Assembly (NCBI RefSeq): GCF_000001735.4
Contig: NC_003076.8
Coordinates: 26,043,835-26,107,834, forward strand
From: Arabidopsis thaliana
Taxonomy: Eukaryota; Streptophyta; Magnoliopsida; Brassicales; Brassicaceae
Reading direction: 5' to 3'
Length of the DNA stretch: 64,000 nt
Part shown: positions 34,865 through 45,979 of the stretch, in pieces
How the letters are laid out: every line of letters starts with the position of its first letter
Numbering within the stretch: the first letter of the stretch is position 1
Made by a program: the position numbers and the translations under genes
The notes under the pieces: generated by a model
Seen by the model: the letters and a program-made list of their open reading frames with translations, nothing else
Databases searched by the model: none
What the model was told of the DNA's origin: nothing

Positions 34865-36217
34865 TTATTGAACGAGTATCTGTTTGGGTGTTGAGGGTTC
34901 CTCTGCTTTATTTTTCCGTTGTTCACTAGGGGATTGCTTGCTACTAGTACTGCTCTCAAACAGCTTGCTGCTCTTTGCGATTGTAAGGATAAGCTCGAGT
35001 TGCTTTCGCTGTTGTTCCTGCATAGCAAAGCAAGCAACCAGCTTTCATGAGCTCAAACGACACTAGTATGGACTTCTTCAATTCAGCCATGGCAAAATCT
35101 TAGAAGATACCCTTTTACACACTCAAATAACTAATACCAAAACAAATCGGATCATTGGTTAATAGATAAATACCTGCATAGCAAGCAGCACCTTTTGAAT
35201 TTCGCCAAGCTCCTTCTCTAGAATCTCTTGCTGTGCAACTAATACCCTCGTAGCCTCAGAATTCTTTTGAGCTAAAGCTGCAGTCTTTTGGACAAAACAA
35301 ACCAAACTCTTCAGATACATACAGCCACAAAGACAGCTATATTGACCAGTCATAAACTCAAAAACTGATATTTTCTGCAAGATTATCCTAAATCTCCAAA
35401 ATATTGATTCAAACACTAGAACATTTGTTACTTCCTCAGACATTCAACAACTCTAGATCAATTCCCAAATCATCACTTGTTCCACTTTCATGCAATTTCA
35501 CTCACATAGTGACATAGAGAATGGGACGTTTTCAATGGAATCATTTGATGAAGCAAAGCTCGAGAAAGAGAACAATACCTCAGAAATGGGTTCCTTTAGA
35601 GCTTTTCGTGTGACCCGAAACCGAATTCCCAGCTTCTCCAGATGCCTAGAAAGAACTCTAACAATAGAAGTCGAACTTTTTAAATCCTTTTCAAGTTTCT
35701 CCAACCTTCGAATTAGATTAGTCCCCTCACTTTCTCTCGCGCCTTTGCAAATCCTCATCCATTGTCGTCGTCTAAGCCAAGAACCAGTGGCGACTGAGCC
35801 AACCAATCCAACGAAACCTAAAGACAAAACCTTTTTCCCAATTTCACCAACCACCACGTAATTCACCGCGAGAACCACTGAAATCACGGCGGATGATAAA
35901 ATACAAAGCGCTTCCGCGAAAGAAACAAAGCTGCCCAAATCGAAACCATCGGAACTGGCGTCTTCTAGTAAGTTAGAAGAAGAGCTATCCTCGAATGATC
36001 CGATAGAAGACGCATGAGCTCTATAATTTCGATCGATCTCGAAATTCGACTGGGTAGAGATGACGTGGCGGAGGAAGATAGGCTGGGGGAATGATATAGA
36101 ATCCCGGCGAGAAGCTCGTGCGGCGGAGACGGCGAAGCAGAGGTTGCTCCTCCTGCTGATGCGAACAGGAGTCGAGCCGGAGAAGAGAGCGTATCGAGAA
36201 GGAAGCGATAAGGACAT
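34865..36217 (-). CDS. Probable plastid membrane protein with coiled coil, unknown function
   Basis: Three exons, 36217-35579, 35284-35174 and 35017-34865, encode 300 aa (At5g65250). The N-terminus (about 1-50) is rich in Ser, Arg and Ala and poor in acidic residues, like a chloroplast transit peptide. Two hydrophobic segments follow: about 102-123 (AEALCILSSAVISVVLAV) and about 130-147 (VLSLGFVGLVGSVATGSW), separated by a short Gly/Lys turn. From about 165 to 265 the protein is charged and heptad-like (for example RRLEKLEKDLKSS, then EILEKELGEIQKVL). The Ser/Gln/Lys-rich tail looks disordered. I know no characterised domain for it. Targeting to plastids and a hairpin membrane anchor are inferences. 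Confidence 0.88.
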
Positions 36218-36666
36218 TATCGTCTTTTCGGGTCTGTGACAAGTGACTGGTTAAATCTCAGGTCATTGCAAGAAATGGCTACGACCTTGACGTCCATCAT
36301 CAGAAGAGAACCTCTTACAGGCGCATGGTAGCAAAGCCTCGACAATAAAAGTTTAAAATGCGCGGAACATCTTTGGAGTTGATTTGCTAAGCGAATAAAA
36401 AGAGTCAACACTTTCATTTAACAGATTTCAGCTATAACCCAATAGTCCCAATTATATAAGCAACACTTGATCCAATCATTATATGCATCATATCAAAACG
36501 ATATGAAACTTATAATACCAGTCTAGGTTCGAAAATGTTTACGCGCAAAGTTCTAAAAGGCGAAAGAGCCAAAGTCATAAAGAAAGCTCAATGAAGGATG
36601 GGTATAGCCAATACACGCATCCACACTGGTAGCGAATCCCTTCTATGCTTAACCATGATGACGGTT
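36218..36666. other. Intergenic between PABN2 and the coiled-coil gene
   Basis: This 449-bp gap holds the 3' untranslated region of PABN2 and the promoter of the minus-strand gene starting at 36217. A 66-codon minus-strand frame (36217-36417) has no gene-like features and is taken as chance. No clear TATA box was found. Confidence 0.5.
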
Positions 36667-39150
36667 TTATTGGTACGGCATGTAACGCATAGGCCTTCTA
36701 AACCTAGGAGCTTTTCTGCAAAAAAAAAACACCAAAAAGTGTGAGAAGTGGATAAAGCTGTGTGACCACAATCAACATATATGTCTTGATGTTAAAACCA
36801 ACTTACCCGTATCCATATGGGGAATACATATAAGGAGACATGAAAGGTCTGCGGAACCGGTAACCCATGTATGGATTGAATCGTCTACCACGGAACTGTT
36901 TCAATCCAGGAACGTTTGTTCTCTTCTGCAAGACCTGAAATTATTTTAAGCCAGATGAGAAAACGATGGAATCATAAGGGGTTTTTTCATGGTAAAAAGT
37001 GTTTTGTTTGATGGTATAGTAAGATGTGTACCTTTAATTGACGACCATGTAGCTCTGATTCATTCAGTTGTAGAGCCTCTTGAACAGCTTCCACTTCGAC
37101 GAATTCTACATATGCAAATCCCTTTGGCTGCCCGAATTTGTCTGTCAGAATGGTCACCCGATGGACAGTGCCGCATGTTTGGAAATGCTGCTGAACTTCT
37201 TCAGGTGTGCAAGCGTAATCAACCTGCACAGTCAAATATGCAGTTATAGTATATAACAAACTAGCATAAACCCATGGAGTCCTTCACCGAGCACACAAAG
37301 AGTAATCCATCAAATTAATTAGTTCAGCTAAACAAGAAAACGTAGCAAAGACATTCCTCTTTTACTATCCTTCATTACACACACACCAACATAAATATAT
37401 GTGCAAGGTAAAGCAGAACAATAGGAAAGCAAAGTGGAATTTAGTATACTTGAGCAGCCTTTGAGTTGAAAAGATCCCTTACGCTGTGTACCGAGCATAA
37501 ACTTTATGCCAAGCTTAATTTTATGTTACCATCAAACAGCTGCTTCTCACCAACGCAGCTAATGAGCCTTGACTACAAAGCATCCAGCATCTTGATGCAG
37601 CACTTCAAACGCTATCTCCTCGAGGATGGATTGAGAAATACTCCACTCAAACATTGTCCCCTCTCCAGATATCTCTTTTTCCCTCATAATCATAACATTT
37701 TTCCTTCTCTATATTGCTCTAAAGCGTATTCATTTCCTTTTCTTTATTCTTTTTTCATAGCTTTATTCAATGCTTTTTTGCCTCTTTTTTTTAGCTTTTT
37801 TCATCATGTTCCACAACAAAACAGAACAGATCTTTTTCAACTCCATAAAAGGAAAATGTAAAGACCCCACAAAACCTAATTGATATAACCCAGAGCAATT
37901 AAGAACTTCAGGAACAAAATCCTGCGATTGTAGTGAGAAAAATCATAAGAAAAGTAAAACTCAACGCCAGAAAACAAAAACTATAGCATCCTCAAATTTG
38001 CACAGAAAAGTTACTAAACATATGAAATTTTCAATTATATCTGAAGGCTAAGGTTCCACCAGTAATATGAAGACTCAATCTACTTTCCAAAACCCTCAAT
38101 ATCACTAACAACAGAAACCCCTCACTAGTTTTCATTTGAAGATAAAGTCTTCACGCTAAGCACCAACTTTTTACCATTCAACAATTTCATCTAATAAGAG
38201 TTCTCACTGAATAGACAAGAATCCATAGCAACAAAGATGTGACATTACACCAAAAGTCAGAGTAAACTAGTGATATATTCAAGCACTAAATGTAGAGAAT
38301 GCAATCATGGATCAGGAAGAGAACATAATCAGATAATAGATTTCTACGATAATAATTCTAACACCCTAGATAAAAGGTTTTGTATCAAGAGAGCTAAAAA
38401 AGGCACAATTCATAGTCTAATCCAATGAACATTAAGATCAATACGAGTTAAAAACTATGAAAATAAAGCAGAAGCTAGCTAAGATGGCTTAAAGAAAGAA
38501 AACGACGCAGAAACATAAATATTCTTACATTGCCAACAAAAACTGATCGAGCATCAACCTCCTCCTTGCCTGCTTGATTCGCTGCAATACTAGCAGGATC
38601 TGGAATAACAAAATTGAACCAAAAACTTTAGTCAAGAAGCAAAAAAAAACTCCATATACATAACATAATTCACAGTGGAATTCTAAGATGGATTCAAACA
38701 CCACCAAGTAGCTACCAATTATCAAAAACCTAGCGAATTGCGGGAAGCACGATGATAATCATATCAAAGAAGCGAGTTATAGCAAAACCAAATCAAAGAG
38801 ACGAAAACCTTGAGCTCCCATTTCCTTCTCGACCTTAGCCTGCATCTCACGCAGAGCAGCAGCTTCGTCCTCCATCTCTTTCAATCGTTTCTTCATTTCA
38901 TCCAACTCCTAGAATTACAACAGCAATAACACAACAATCAAACACATATACACGCGATAACAAATCAATCGAGCTCAGTCACATAAAGATGAGCAAAACA
39001 GTAAGAGAGAAAGAGATAATAGTAGACCTTAACCGCATCATCATCAGCAGCAGCCATATCCAAATCGGGGTTGAGAGCCTCCATATCTCCATCCATCTCT
39101 CCGACGTCTGGAATTTCACCACCGTAAACCTCGTGCTCCTCTTCCTCCAT
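36667..39150 (-). CDS. PABN2: Nuclear poly(A)-binding protein PABN2 (PABPN1-type)
   Basis: Six exons encode 220 aa (At5g65260): 39150-39028, 38908-38809, 38599-38529, 37223-37032, 36934-36807 and 36715-36667. An acidic N-terminus ([22 protein letters not shown]) is followed by a coiled-coil helix at about 42-75. A single RRM at about 92-168 carries RNP2 VFVGNV and RNP1 KGFAYVEF. The basic, Tyr/Arg-rich tail ([15 protein letters not shown]) matches PABPN1, where it is methylated on arginines. These proteins bind growing poly(A) tails in the nucleus and stimulate poly(A) polymerase. The start is the Met of MEEEEHEVY; the frame is open upstream but lacks that character. Intron 3 is unusually long (37224-38528). 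PABN1 and PABN3 are the other family members. Confidence 0.95.
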
Positions 39151-39602
39151 CGTCTCTCTCGCTCTCTCTCCGTCGCGACGTTTGCTTTGTTTTCTTCTGA
39201 AAACGCTTAGGTCACTTTTTGTCAATTCGGATAGCGACACGTAATCAACCAAATAACGGCCCTTTATTATAACTTAATGGGCCTAATAAGGCCCAATTTT
39301 AAAAGACTTTTTAACATTCGAAATTACCCTATTTGATGACATCATCACCCAAAAACATGCGCCTGACAGAAAGATAATTGTCGAATCCGTCAAATCTCAC
39401 CGAGCCGGCAGAATCCAACGGTTAATATTTAGACACGTCATCATTAATTAAAAATATTGACTAATAGTTGACAACGACGACAATACGACCGTATCAGATC
39501 TCTCTCTGCGTTTAAAACTTCAAAAAAGCTCACTTTTCGGTAAAAGCTTAAAACAGAGGATTTAGCAAGAGAGGATTTAGCGAGAGAGAGACGTTGAAGA
39601 AG
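39151..39602. promoter_or_regulatory. Shared divergent promoter of PABN2 and RABA4a with paired site II elements
   Basis: Only 452 bp separate the two divergent start codons. TGGGCC (39278-39283) and GGCCCA (39290-39295) form an inverted pair of site II (TGGGCY) elements. These are the TCP-bound motifs common in promoters of plant housekeeping and growth genes. No strong TATA box is visible in either direction, which fits that class. Joint control of both genes is an inference. Confidence 0.55.
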
Positions 39603-40716
39603 ATGACTAGTGGAGGAGGATACGGAGATCCGTCGCAGAAGATTGATTATGTGTTCAAAGTGGTGTTGATCGGCGATTCCGCGGTTGGGAAATCACAGAT
39701 ACTGGCTCGTTATGCTAGAGACGAATTCAGTTTGGATTCTAAGGCCACCATCGGCGTTGAGTTTCAGACTCGGACGCTTGTTATCGATCACAAGAGTGTT
39801 AAGGCTCAGATCTGGGATACCGCCGGCCAAGAACGGTAATCTCCGACCTCTCCCGGAACTTTTAGCTACTTCAATTGCTTGAACTTAGATCTCGTAAGAT
39901 TTTACTGTTTCTCTAGATCTGGAAGATGATAGGTCTGCTTAGGATTTCGAATTCTAGTAAAGCTTACTGATCTGTATACGAAATTGGGAGGATCTGAAGT
40001 AAAATGGTAGAATCATTGAGAATTTGGGATTGGGATTTCAAAATTATGTATAGACTAGAATTATGTATATTACTATTCCAATGTTATTAAGCTTCTATAA
40101 TTTTATGATTGGTACAAATTTGGACACTTTTGTTATACATTTCCCAGTGATGCTTCATCAACTTTATACATTCACTGATCTTTAATGAGTAAGCTAACCA
40201 CCACATTTCATGCTTATCATATGCTTACATTGTATATCTTTCTATATGTGTGGTATTGGTTGAAACAGATACAGAGCAGTAACAAGTGCATATTACCGAG
40301 GAGCGGTTGGGGCGATGTTGGTGTATGACATAACCAGACGCCAAACCTTTGACCATATCCCAAGATGGTTAGAAGAACTACGTGCTCATGCAGATAAGAA
40401 CATTGTGATAATCCTTATTGGGAACAAGTCAGATCTTGTGGATCAACGAGCTATACCGACAGAAGATGCGAAAGAATTTGCGGAGAAAGAAGGTTTGTTC
40501 TTCTTGGAGACATCTGCATTTAACGCAACCAATGTTGAGAGCGCTTTCTCCACGGTTTTGACTGAGATCTTCAACATTGTGAACAAGAAAAGTCTGGCTG
40601 CGAGTGAAGATCAAGAGAATGGTAATCCCGGGTCGCTTGCTGGTAAGAAGATTGATATTGTTCCAGGTCCTGGTCAAGTGATACCAAACAAGAGTAACAT
40701 GTGTTGTAACTCTTAG
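39603..40716 (+). CDS. RABA4A: RABA4a, Rab11-type small GTPase
   Basis: Two exons, 39603-39835 and 40269-40716, encode 226 aa (At5g65270). All G motifs are intact: the P-loop GDSAVGKS at 24-31, the switch I threonine in [19 protein letters not shown] and ETSAFNAT. The C-terminal CC of MCCNS provides the geranylgeranylated cysteines. RABA4 proteins act at the trans-Golgi network in polarised secretion and recruit PI4-kinase beta in tip-growing cells (known mainly for RABA4b). The start was set at MTSGGGYG because it matches family N-termini; an in-frame Met three codons upstream is possible. The single intron within WDTAGQER is at a position shared by plant RABA genes. Confidence 0.96.
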
Positions 40717-41465
40717 ATAAACCAATTCAATTCTTGAATGTTACTTGATAACAACAATATATAGATGTTTTAAAGACTCTGATTGGGATATTTCTCCTAT
40801 CTAGAGCTGTGTGATTCATTTGTTGCTTAATGAGCAGTTTTTGTGGGGTTTTGGGGTGTTGAATCCAAGTATAACAAACCGATCTTAATTTGATCTTAAA
40901 AATTGGATATTAATTTGATCAACATGTTTTTATTCTCTCTACATTTGTAAGATTATTGTTACATTTTTGTTAATTACAAATATATACCAGCAATAACAAC
41001 TTTTCTATTTCTCTTGTTACGTCAATGTGAAAAAGTAAAAATTAAAAACTGAAGCATCCGATTTTAATAATTGGTATCACAGTTCTGATAAATTCTCACT
41101 CGGCCGTTTTACCACTCGATTGCTTTATTCTCTCTAATTTCAGGTAATCTTCGAATCCTGCTTGATTCTTCAATCTTGTATGATTTGATCAGAAAGTTCA
41201 GGATTACTGATCTGATATGATGTGAGAAATCTGCGTACCATCGGCAATGGATTGTTTTACGTGATTAGAATTGATTTTGTCGTGATTGTTACTTCTCTTT
41301 TTAGCTTTTTATGGGGATGACAAGTTTTGCATTGCCTCCTTTGGTTAGTAAACTCAAATCATATGTTTCTTATGCAGCAAGTTGTCGATTTGAATGAAGA
41401 AATGAAATTAATTGATTAGGTTTTAGATAATTTTGCTGGAGAGTGTAGAGAAAGAGAGAGATCCA
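40717..41465 (+). other. RABA4a 3' flank and probable leader intron of the ARP2/3 gene
   Basis: The first 200 bases or so suit the RABA4a 3' untranslated region. A likely leader of the next gene begins near 41,100. CAG at 41141-41143 followed by GTAATC and a TATGCAG ending at 41377 make a good intron (41144-41377). The leader then runs to the ATG at 41466. Confidence 0.5.
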
Positions 41466-42126
41466 ATGGCTGGTGCAGCAGCATTTGTTGAAGCTGATAA
41501 TGCAGAGGAAATAATGGCAAGGATCGAAACCAAATCGCAGAAGATTGAAAGCTTACTCAAACAGTAATAACCCTAAAGTTCCTTTTTTCTTCCAACTTTC
41601 TCAGATGACCTAGGCTATAATTGTTACTTCGTTTTATTCAGCTACAAACATGTCGAAGCTCTTAAAACGGCTCTTGATGGTTCGCCACCTAAAACTCTCG
41701 ACGAACGTTGCAAGGTCCTACTGTTTCCTCTACCATGCACATAAGTAGTTTGTTCATGATCAAAAAGATTGTGTAATTTATGATAAATATCTGTGAAATT
41801 GCAGTCAGCTAATTGGATAGTTGTGCACAGAGCTATCATGGCGATAAAGGATATCGAAGGAATGTTAAATTCTCTTACTGCCGAGTATTACGACATTCTC
41901 ATGAAGTAAGTCTCTTGCCTTTTGCTCTGCTAGCTTTTAATTAGCGTGATGTGGAAGCAGTGTTTTGTTTGCTTAAATGGTGTGGATCAGGTACTTGTAC
42001 AGAGGTCTTTCGACTGGTGACGAACCCACATGCGAACAGTGTTTGATGATTCACGAGAAACTAACAGAGAGAGCTGGTCTCGGTTGCATTCTCCGTTGTC
42101 TGAGTGATACTACCAATACCGTTTAA
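41466..42126 (+). CDS. Actin-related protein 2/3 complex subunit 5 (p16-Arc)
   Basis: Four exons, 41466-41563, 41642-41714, 41805-41905 and 41991-42126, encode 135 aa (At5g65274). The sequence fits the ARPC5 family over its whole length: an acidic N-terminus (FVEADNAEEIMARIETKS), a helical core (KHVEALKTALDGSPPKT), then WIVVHRAIMAIKDIEGML and the C-terminal LGCILRCLSDT. ARPC5 is the 16-kDa subunit of the seven-protein ARP2/3 complex, which nucleates branched actin filaments in the cytoplasm. Arabidopsis has a second ARPC5 gene, CROOKED (At4g01710), which is needed for trichome shape. Every splice junction is GT-AG and the frame is whole, so this copy looks functional. Confidence 0.92.
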
Positions 42127-42294
42127 ACCATTAAGCTGATCTTTTCATGTTACTTTTATTCTTGTTTTCTATGAATGTTTCTCCCAAATCTCAAGTTACT
42201 TCAATAGATTATAGAAAGTGGAATAAACCGGAGAACCTAAGATCCTTTCACAAAGAGATAGTCATAAAAGAACCTACGGTTACCTGGTTTTAAA

Positions 42295-44235
42295 TTATAT
42301 CTCATAACCAGGAAACTTAGAATCTACCGGCGACACAAGATCGAACCAGAGGCATACTGGTCCAGCTAGTCCCCGGAATAGCGAATAATCATGTTCTGTT
42401 TCTTGGCTTGTCATATTCACGAGCTCTATCGCATCACGGCACAAGTAACTCGCAAACGCTTTTGCTCTCTCTTCATATACAACATCTCCGGTTAAGCGAT
42501 AAAGGGATAAGAAAGCGTAGGCATTACCAGCAACTCCATCAGCTAAACCTACCTTCTTCACCAAGCCACTCTTCCACACTACTTCTCCTGCTTCAATGGC
42601 TGCTTCGCGGAAATCCCTTTCCTTGGGAAACACCTGAGATGCTTTAGCCAAAGTAATGGCCATGCCGGTTGCTCCATGAGCCCATTGGACTAGCTTATCC
42701 CTCGGATTCCCTTCGCTGCACGGGTAGTTTCCGCTGTTCGGAAACCTATTACTCATCATATACCTCAATGTCCCTTGAACATCTTTAACATCCTCTTCCG
42801 ATAGTGGAAAATGCAGCAATACATACAAGATTCCAGCTAATCCATTCGCAGCACCCCAAAATCGCGTTCCGTGAAACCTAAAAGCCACAAAAGTAAGATC
42901 AATTCCTACTAAAGATAAACAGGATTCTCTTTTAACAAACTATAGCTATTTTGTGAAACCTGTATAACAGAGGACAAGCTTCATGATCTGCAGCTCCAAC
43001 TCGCCCACCGGCTAAGATGGCTGCAACAATGGGTGATAAGAGATGGTCAGGAACAGTTCCTTGGCCGAGATATCGGTTTAGGAACAGAGCAGCCCAAAGG
43101 AAACCCGCTCTTCCATAGAGAAGGTCATATGACATCCCAAATCCTCCTTCCTCTGGTCCTGCTGGTAACTCTCTCTCTTCTGCAAGCTGCTTGTAAGAAT
43201 AACAAATCTTAAAGGCTCGTCACTTCACTAATCTTGCTTAAGGGTTAATATATGACACGTTGGATCAAAATACTGAATCTATAGCTTTTATCTGAAAGTG
43301 TTGTAAGCAAAAGAAATGGTGTATGAAGTCAAAAAGATTGGAACCTCAAGAAAAAGACCGAGGAAGAAGTCACGCTTTGATTGGTCCCCTCTGTAATTGG
43401 CTACAATTGCACCAAGCGTACAAACTCCTCCTCTTCCACATAAAAATGTCACGTGCCTATTCATGAGCATAACAAGTCCAATAATTTGTTAGAAAATGAC
43501 AAGTCCATTCTAATGGGTGTGTAGATATTGTTATTATTCCAGAACCTGAAAATTCGTTCATACATACATAATTTTCTATAAACTATAATTGGTTAAACAG
43601 TGACATCTTTGTAATGACTCAATCTCACACATGTGTTTTCTATCAGACAGATTTTAATTAAGAATATTCTTTAAAATGGTTAGATTCCATTTTTTTTTTT
43701 TATGGAAGATGATATTTGATGTTTACTTGGCTAAGCAACTTAGTGACGAAGATATTTTCACCTGGTTGTGGCACGCGCAACGTTGGCACACGTGTCGATT
43801 ATCTCTGCGCAAGTTAGCAGATCTTGATGGTTCCGCGTTACCTCGTACGACTTCAAGCAGGTGAACGCTGTGCCGAGTAGTCCTGTGTACACAGTCGGAT
43901 CCAGCACTGGACCCGAACCAGAGGCAAGAGCTTCGACACCACCTTTCCACGTGGCCTCCACAACCTATACATACATCGACCAAAAAACATATATGAGCGA
44001 ACGTACGGACTAGGCTTACATTAGCCGTCTGGGGCGTCGCATAGTTATCGTAACGCACCTGGTTCTTGAGTAACGTCGCTGCTCTGAGGAAAGATTCCGT
44101 AGGGAGAGAAATAGTCGGAGCCGACGGTTCGGAAAGCAAATGATCAATTTCGCCATTCTTTACTGTCTCTCCGGCGCCGTTACCATCGTCGCCGCATCTC
44201 CCCTGTTCCGTCACGAAATCCACCGACGACGACAT
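42295..44235 (-). CDS. GCL1: GCL1, LanC-like protein (GCR2-like 1)
   Basis: Five exons encode 433 or 434 aa (At5g65280): 44235-44059, 43964-43762, 43456-43345, about 43189-42960 and 42877-42295. The choice between 43189 and 43186 as the start of exon 4 decides the length (two AG acceptors three bases apart). LanC-type Gly-rich helical-repeat motifs are visible: YTGLLGTAF, GRGGVCTLGAI, YGRAGFLWA, GAANGLAGIL, WAHGATGM, GVAGNAYAFL and FRGLAGPV. They form the alpha/alpha barrel of lanthionine synthetase C-like proteins. The zinc-ligand motifs read AHG and ADG in place of the CHG of active LanC and LANCL proteins, so zinc binding looks lost. GCR2 was once proposed as an ABA receptor and this was disputed; the real role of GCL1 is open. 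Confidence 0.93.
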
Positions 44236-44340
44236 AGCTCTCGCCTTTGTGTCTCTGTCTTACTCTTGATCTTGATTGATATCTTGAAGAAAGAATCAAA
44301 TACGGGAGTTATATTTATTTGTAGTTTTTATAACAGCCGC

Positions 44341-44350
44341 TATTTATATA
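44341..44350 (-). promoter_or_regulatory. TATA box of GCL1
   Basis: TATATAAATA on the minus strand lies about 105 bases upstream of the GCL1 ATG (44235). A weaker AT-rich match occurs near 44311-44322, but this one is the better consensus. Confidence 0.55.
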
Positions 44351-45979
44351 GTTTCTGTTTTTTTATTTATCTTTATTTATTTTAGTTCTATTAGACCAAA
44401 TAAAATTACTGTAATGGATTTTTCTTCTTTTAAAAGAAATTTGTGAATCACCTTTTAGTTTAGTTTTGGTATAAAATATTTTAGTAATTTATTTGGATTA
44501 ATTCAGTAGTTAATAAATATGTTAGGTACTTGAGTATGATTTTTAGCAGTTCCACACGTGTTTTCGTAATTTTGTGCATTTGGGTATAGGACCTACCAGT
44601 CTTTAAAATAATGACTTAAGCATCTTGGAAAATAAATGTGATGCTTCTATTAAAGTATCAAGAAACAAAGGAAAAGCTGAAAGTGGGGTTTAGGGTATTG
44701 GATTCTGGTTGCAGGACATGACCGTAATACACGTGAACCGGTAGACAGAGCCTAAACGTGTCAGCATCTTGTCGGCTCTATCATTTTTACGAATCGATTT
44801 GCCGTTAGATCTGGCTTAGGGGATATGGCATGGACTACGAACGCTCGATGTTATATACCTTTATAAATAAGGAATAAAAAAGTGCAGAGATTTGAGAATC
44901 TCATACTATATCAGACGATTAAAAAACTAATCGAATATGTAATGTTTTAGTTGATAAACGGATCAATTAGTTATATTTTTAAAATAGGTGAGTGTGAACG
45001 CGTCGAAATGTGTTTCTTGTCAATTTACGAATTATACATTTGGTTAGATAGTCACTTATTGAACATGAATCAGTGTATTAGCTGCTGACCTGTAAACACG
45101 TTTGGAAAACGTGAATCATGTGATATTCTTTCACGCGTGTTAATTAAACACCTAAACCCCGTATGTTGTAAAACGCATGTAGTCTCTATAGATCGGACGG
45201 CCCATATTTAATTCATCAAATTATATTTGTAGGTGTAACCAGGCCCAGTTACTGACCATCAATATCAGGCTTTGTAAAGTGCAGCCCAGTTCCTAGAGGC
45301 CTAACTTTGTTGAAATTCATTTTATTCAATTAAAAATAGTGGAGTTTTTTTTTTAAGACAACTAATTAATAATTAATTATGAAAACCCAAAAAAAACAAA
45401 CAGAAAATTCAAAATTTCATGCGAAAATGCGCAGCATGATATCAAAAACTTCGTGCTTGCGCAAGAATTAAGCATTTTCATTAAACAAAAATTAAAAAAA
45501 AATGTGTTCCTTGACTTTCTGAAACAACCAATTACCTTACAACTTAAAATCATATTTATCAGAGTACTAATGGATTAAATTTGACGCAAACAAATATTAA
45601 TTTTAGATTTGATGGTTGAAATTATTTAATATTAATCAGACTAATTCTTCTCAAAGTCTCTCAATTCTCAACTCTCACCAAATAACGAAGATAAATATTT
45701 ACGTTTTCTTTTTAAAAAAGCATTAGAGCGTGGAAAAAGCTGCTTCTTCTTCTTCGTCAATGAACCGAACCGAGATCGAACCAAGGAAACGAAACTGAAG
45801 AACGAAAAAAAGGAACAACAAACTAGAGAGCGACCTTCCTCTTACCGGCGCGTTACTCTCACGCGCTAACGTACATATAGACGAGTCGAGCGATCTCGCA
45901 GCGGCGTTTATCGATACCCTAAGCTCGTGGTTGTTTCAGATTTTTGTTAATTGAATTCTCTGCATCGAGATAGAGGGAG
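44351..45979. other. Intergenic between divergent GCL1 and the LMBR1-like gene
   Basis: This 1.6-kb AT-rich gap has no supportable gene. It contains several ACGT cores (CACACGTG near 44557, ACACGTGAAC near 44731 and ACACGTTT near 45097). A better-composed leader-like block at about 45,720-45,979 precedes the LMBR1-like start codon. Confidence 0.5.

Noticed and set aside
35490-35861. 123-codon plus-strand frame
   Set aside because: Antisense shadow of the first exon of the coiled-coil membrane protein gene.
36217-36417. 66-codon minus-strand frame just upstream of the coiled-coil gene
   Set aside because: It lies in the promoter/leader interval, has no domain and would be a separate start ahead of a well-supported gene.
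37466-37861. 131-codon plus-strand frame
   Set aside because: It is antisense in the long PABN2 intron, T-rich and Phe/Ser/Leu-biased with no domain. It is most likely chance.
43723-44235. 170-codon frame covering the start of GCL1
   Set aside because: It is the GCL1 first exon read through its intron. After residue 59 the frame leaves the LanC-like sequence; exon 2 continues in another frame.
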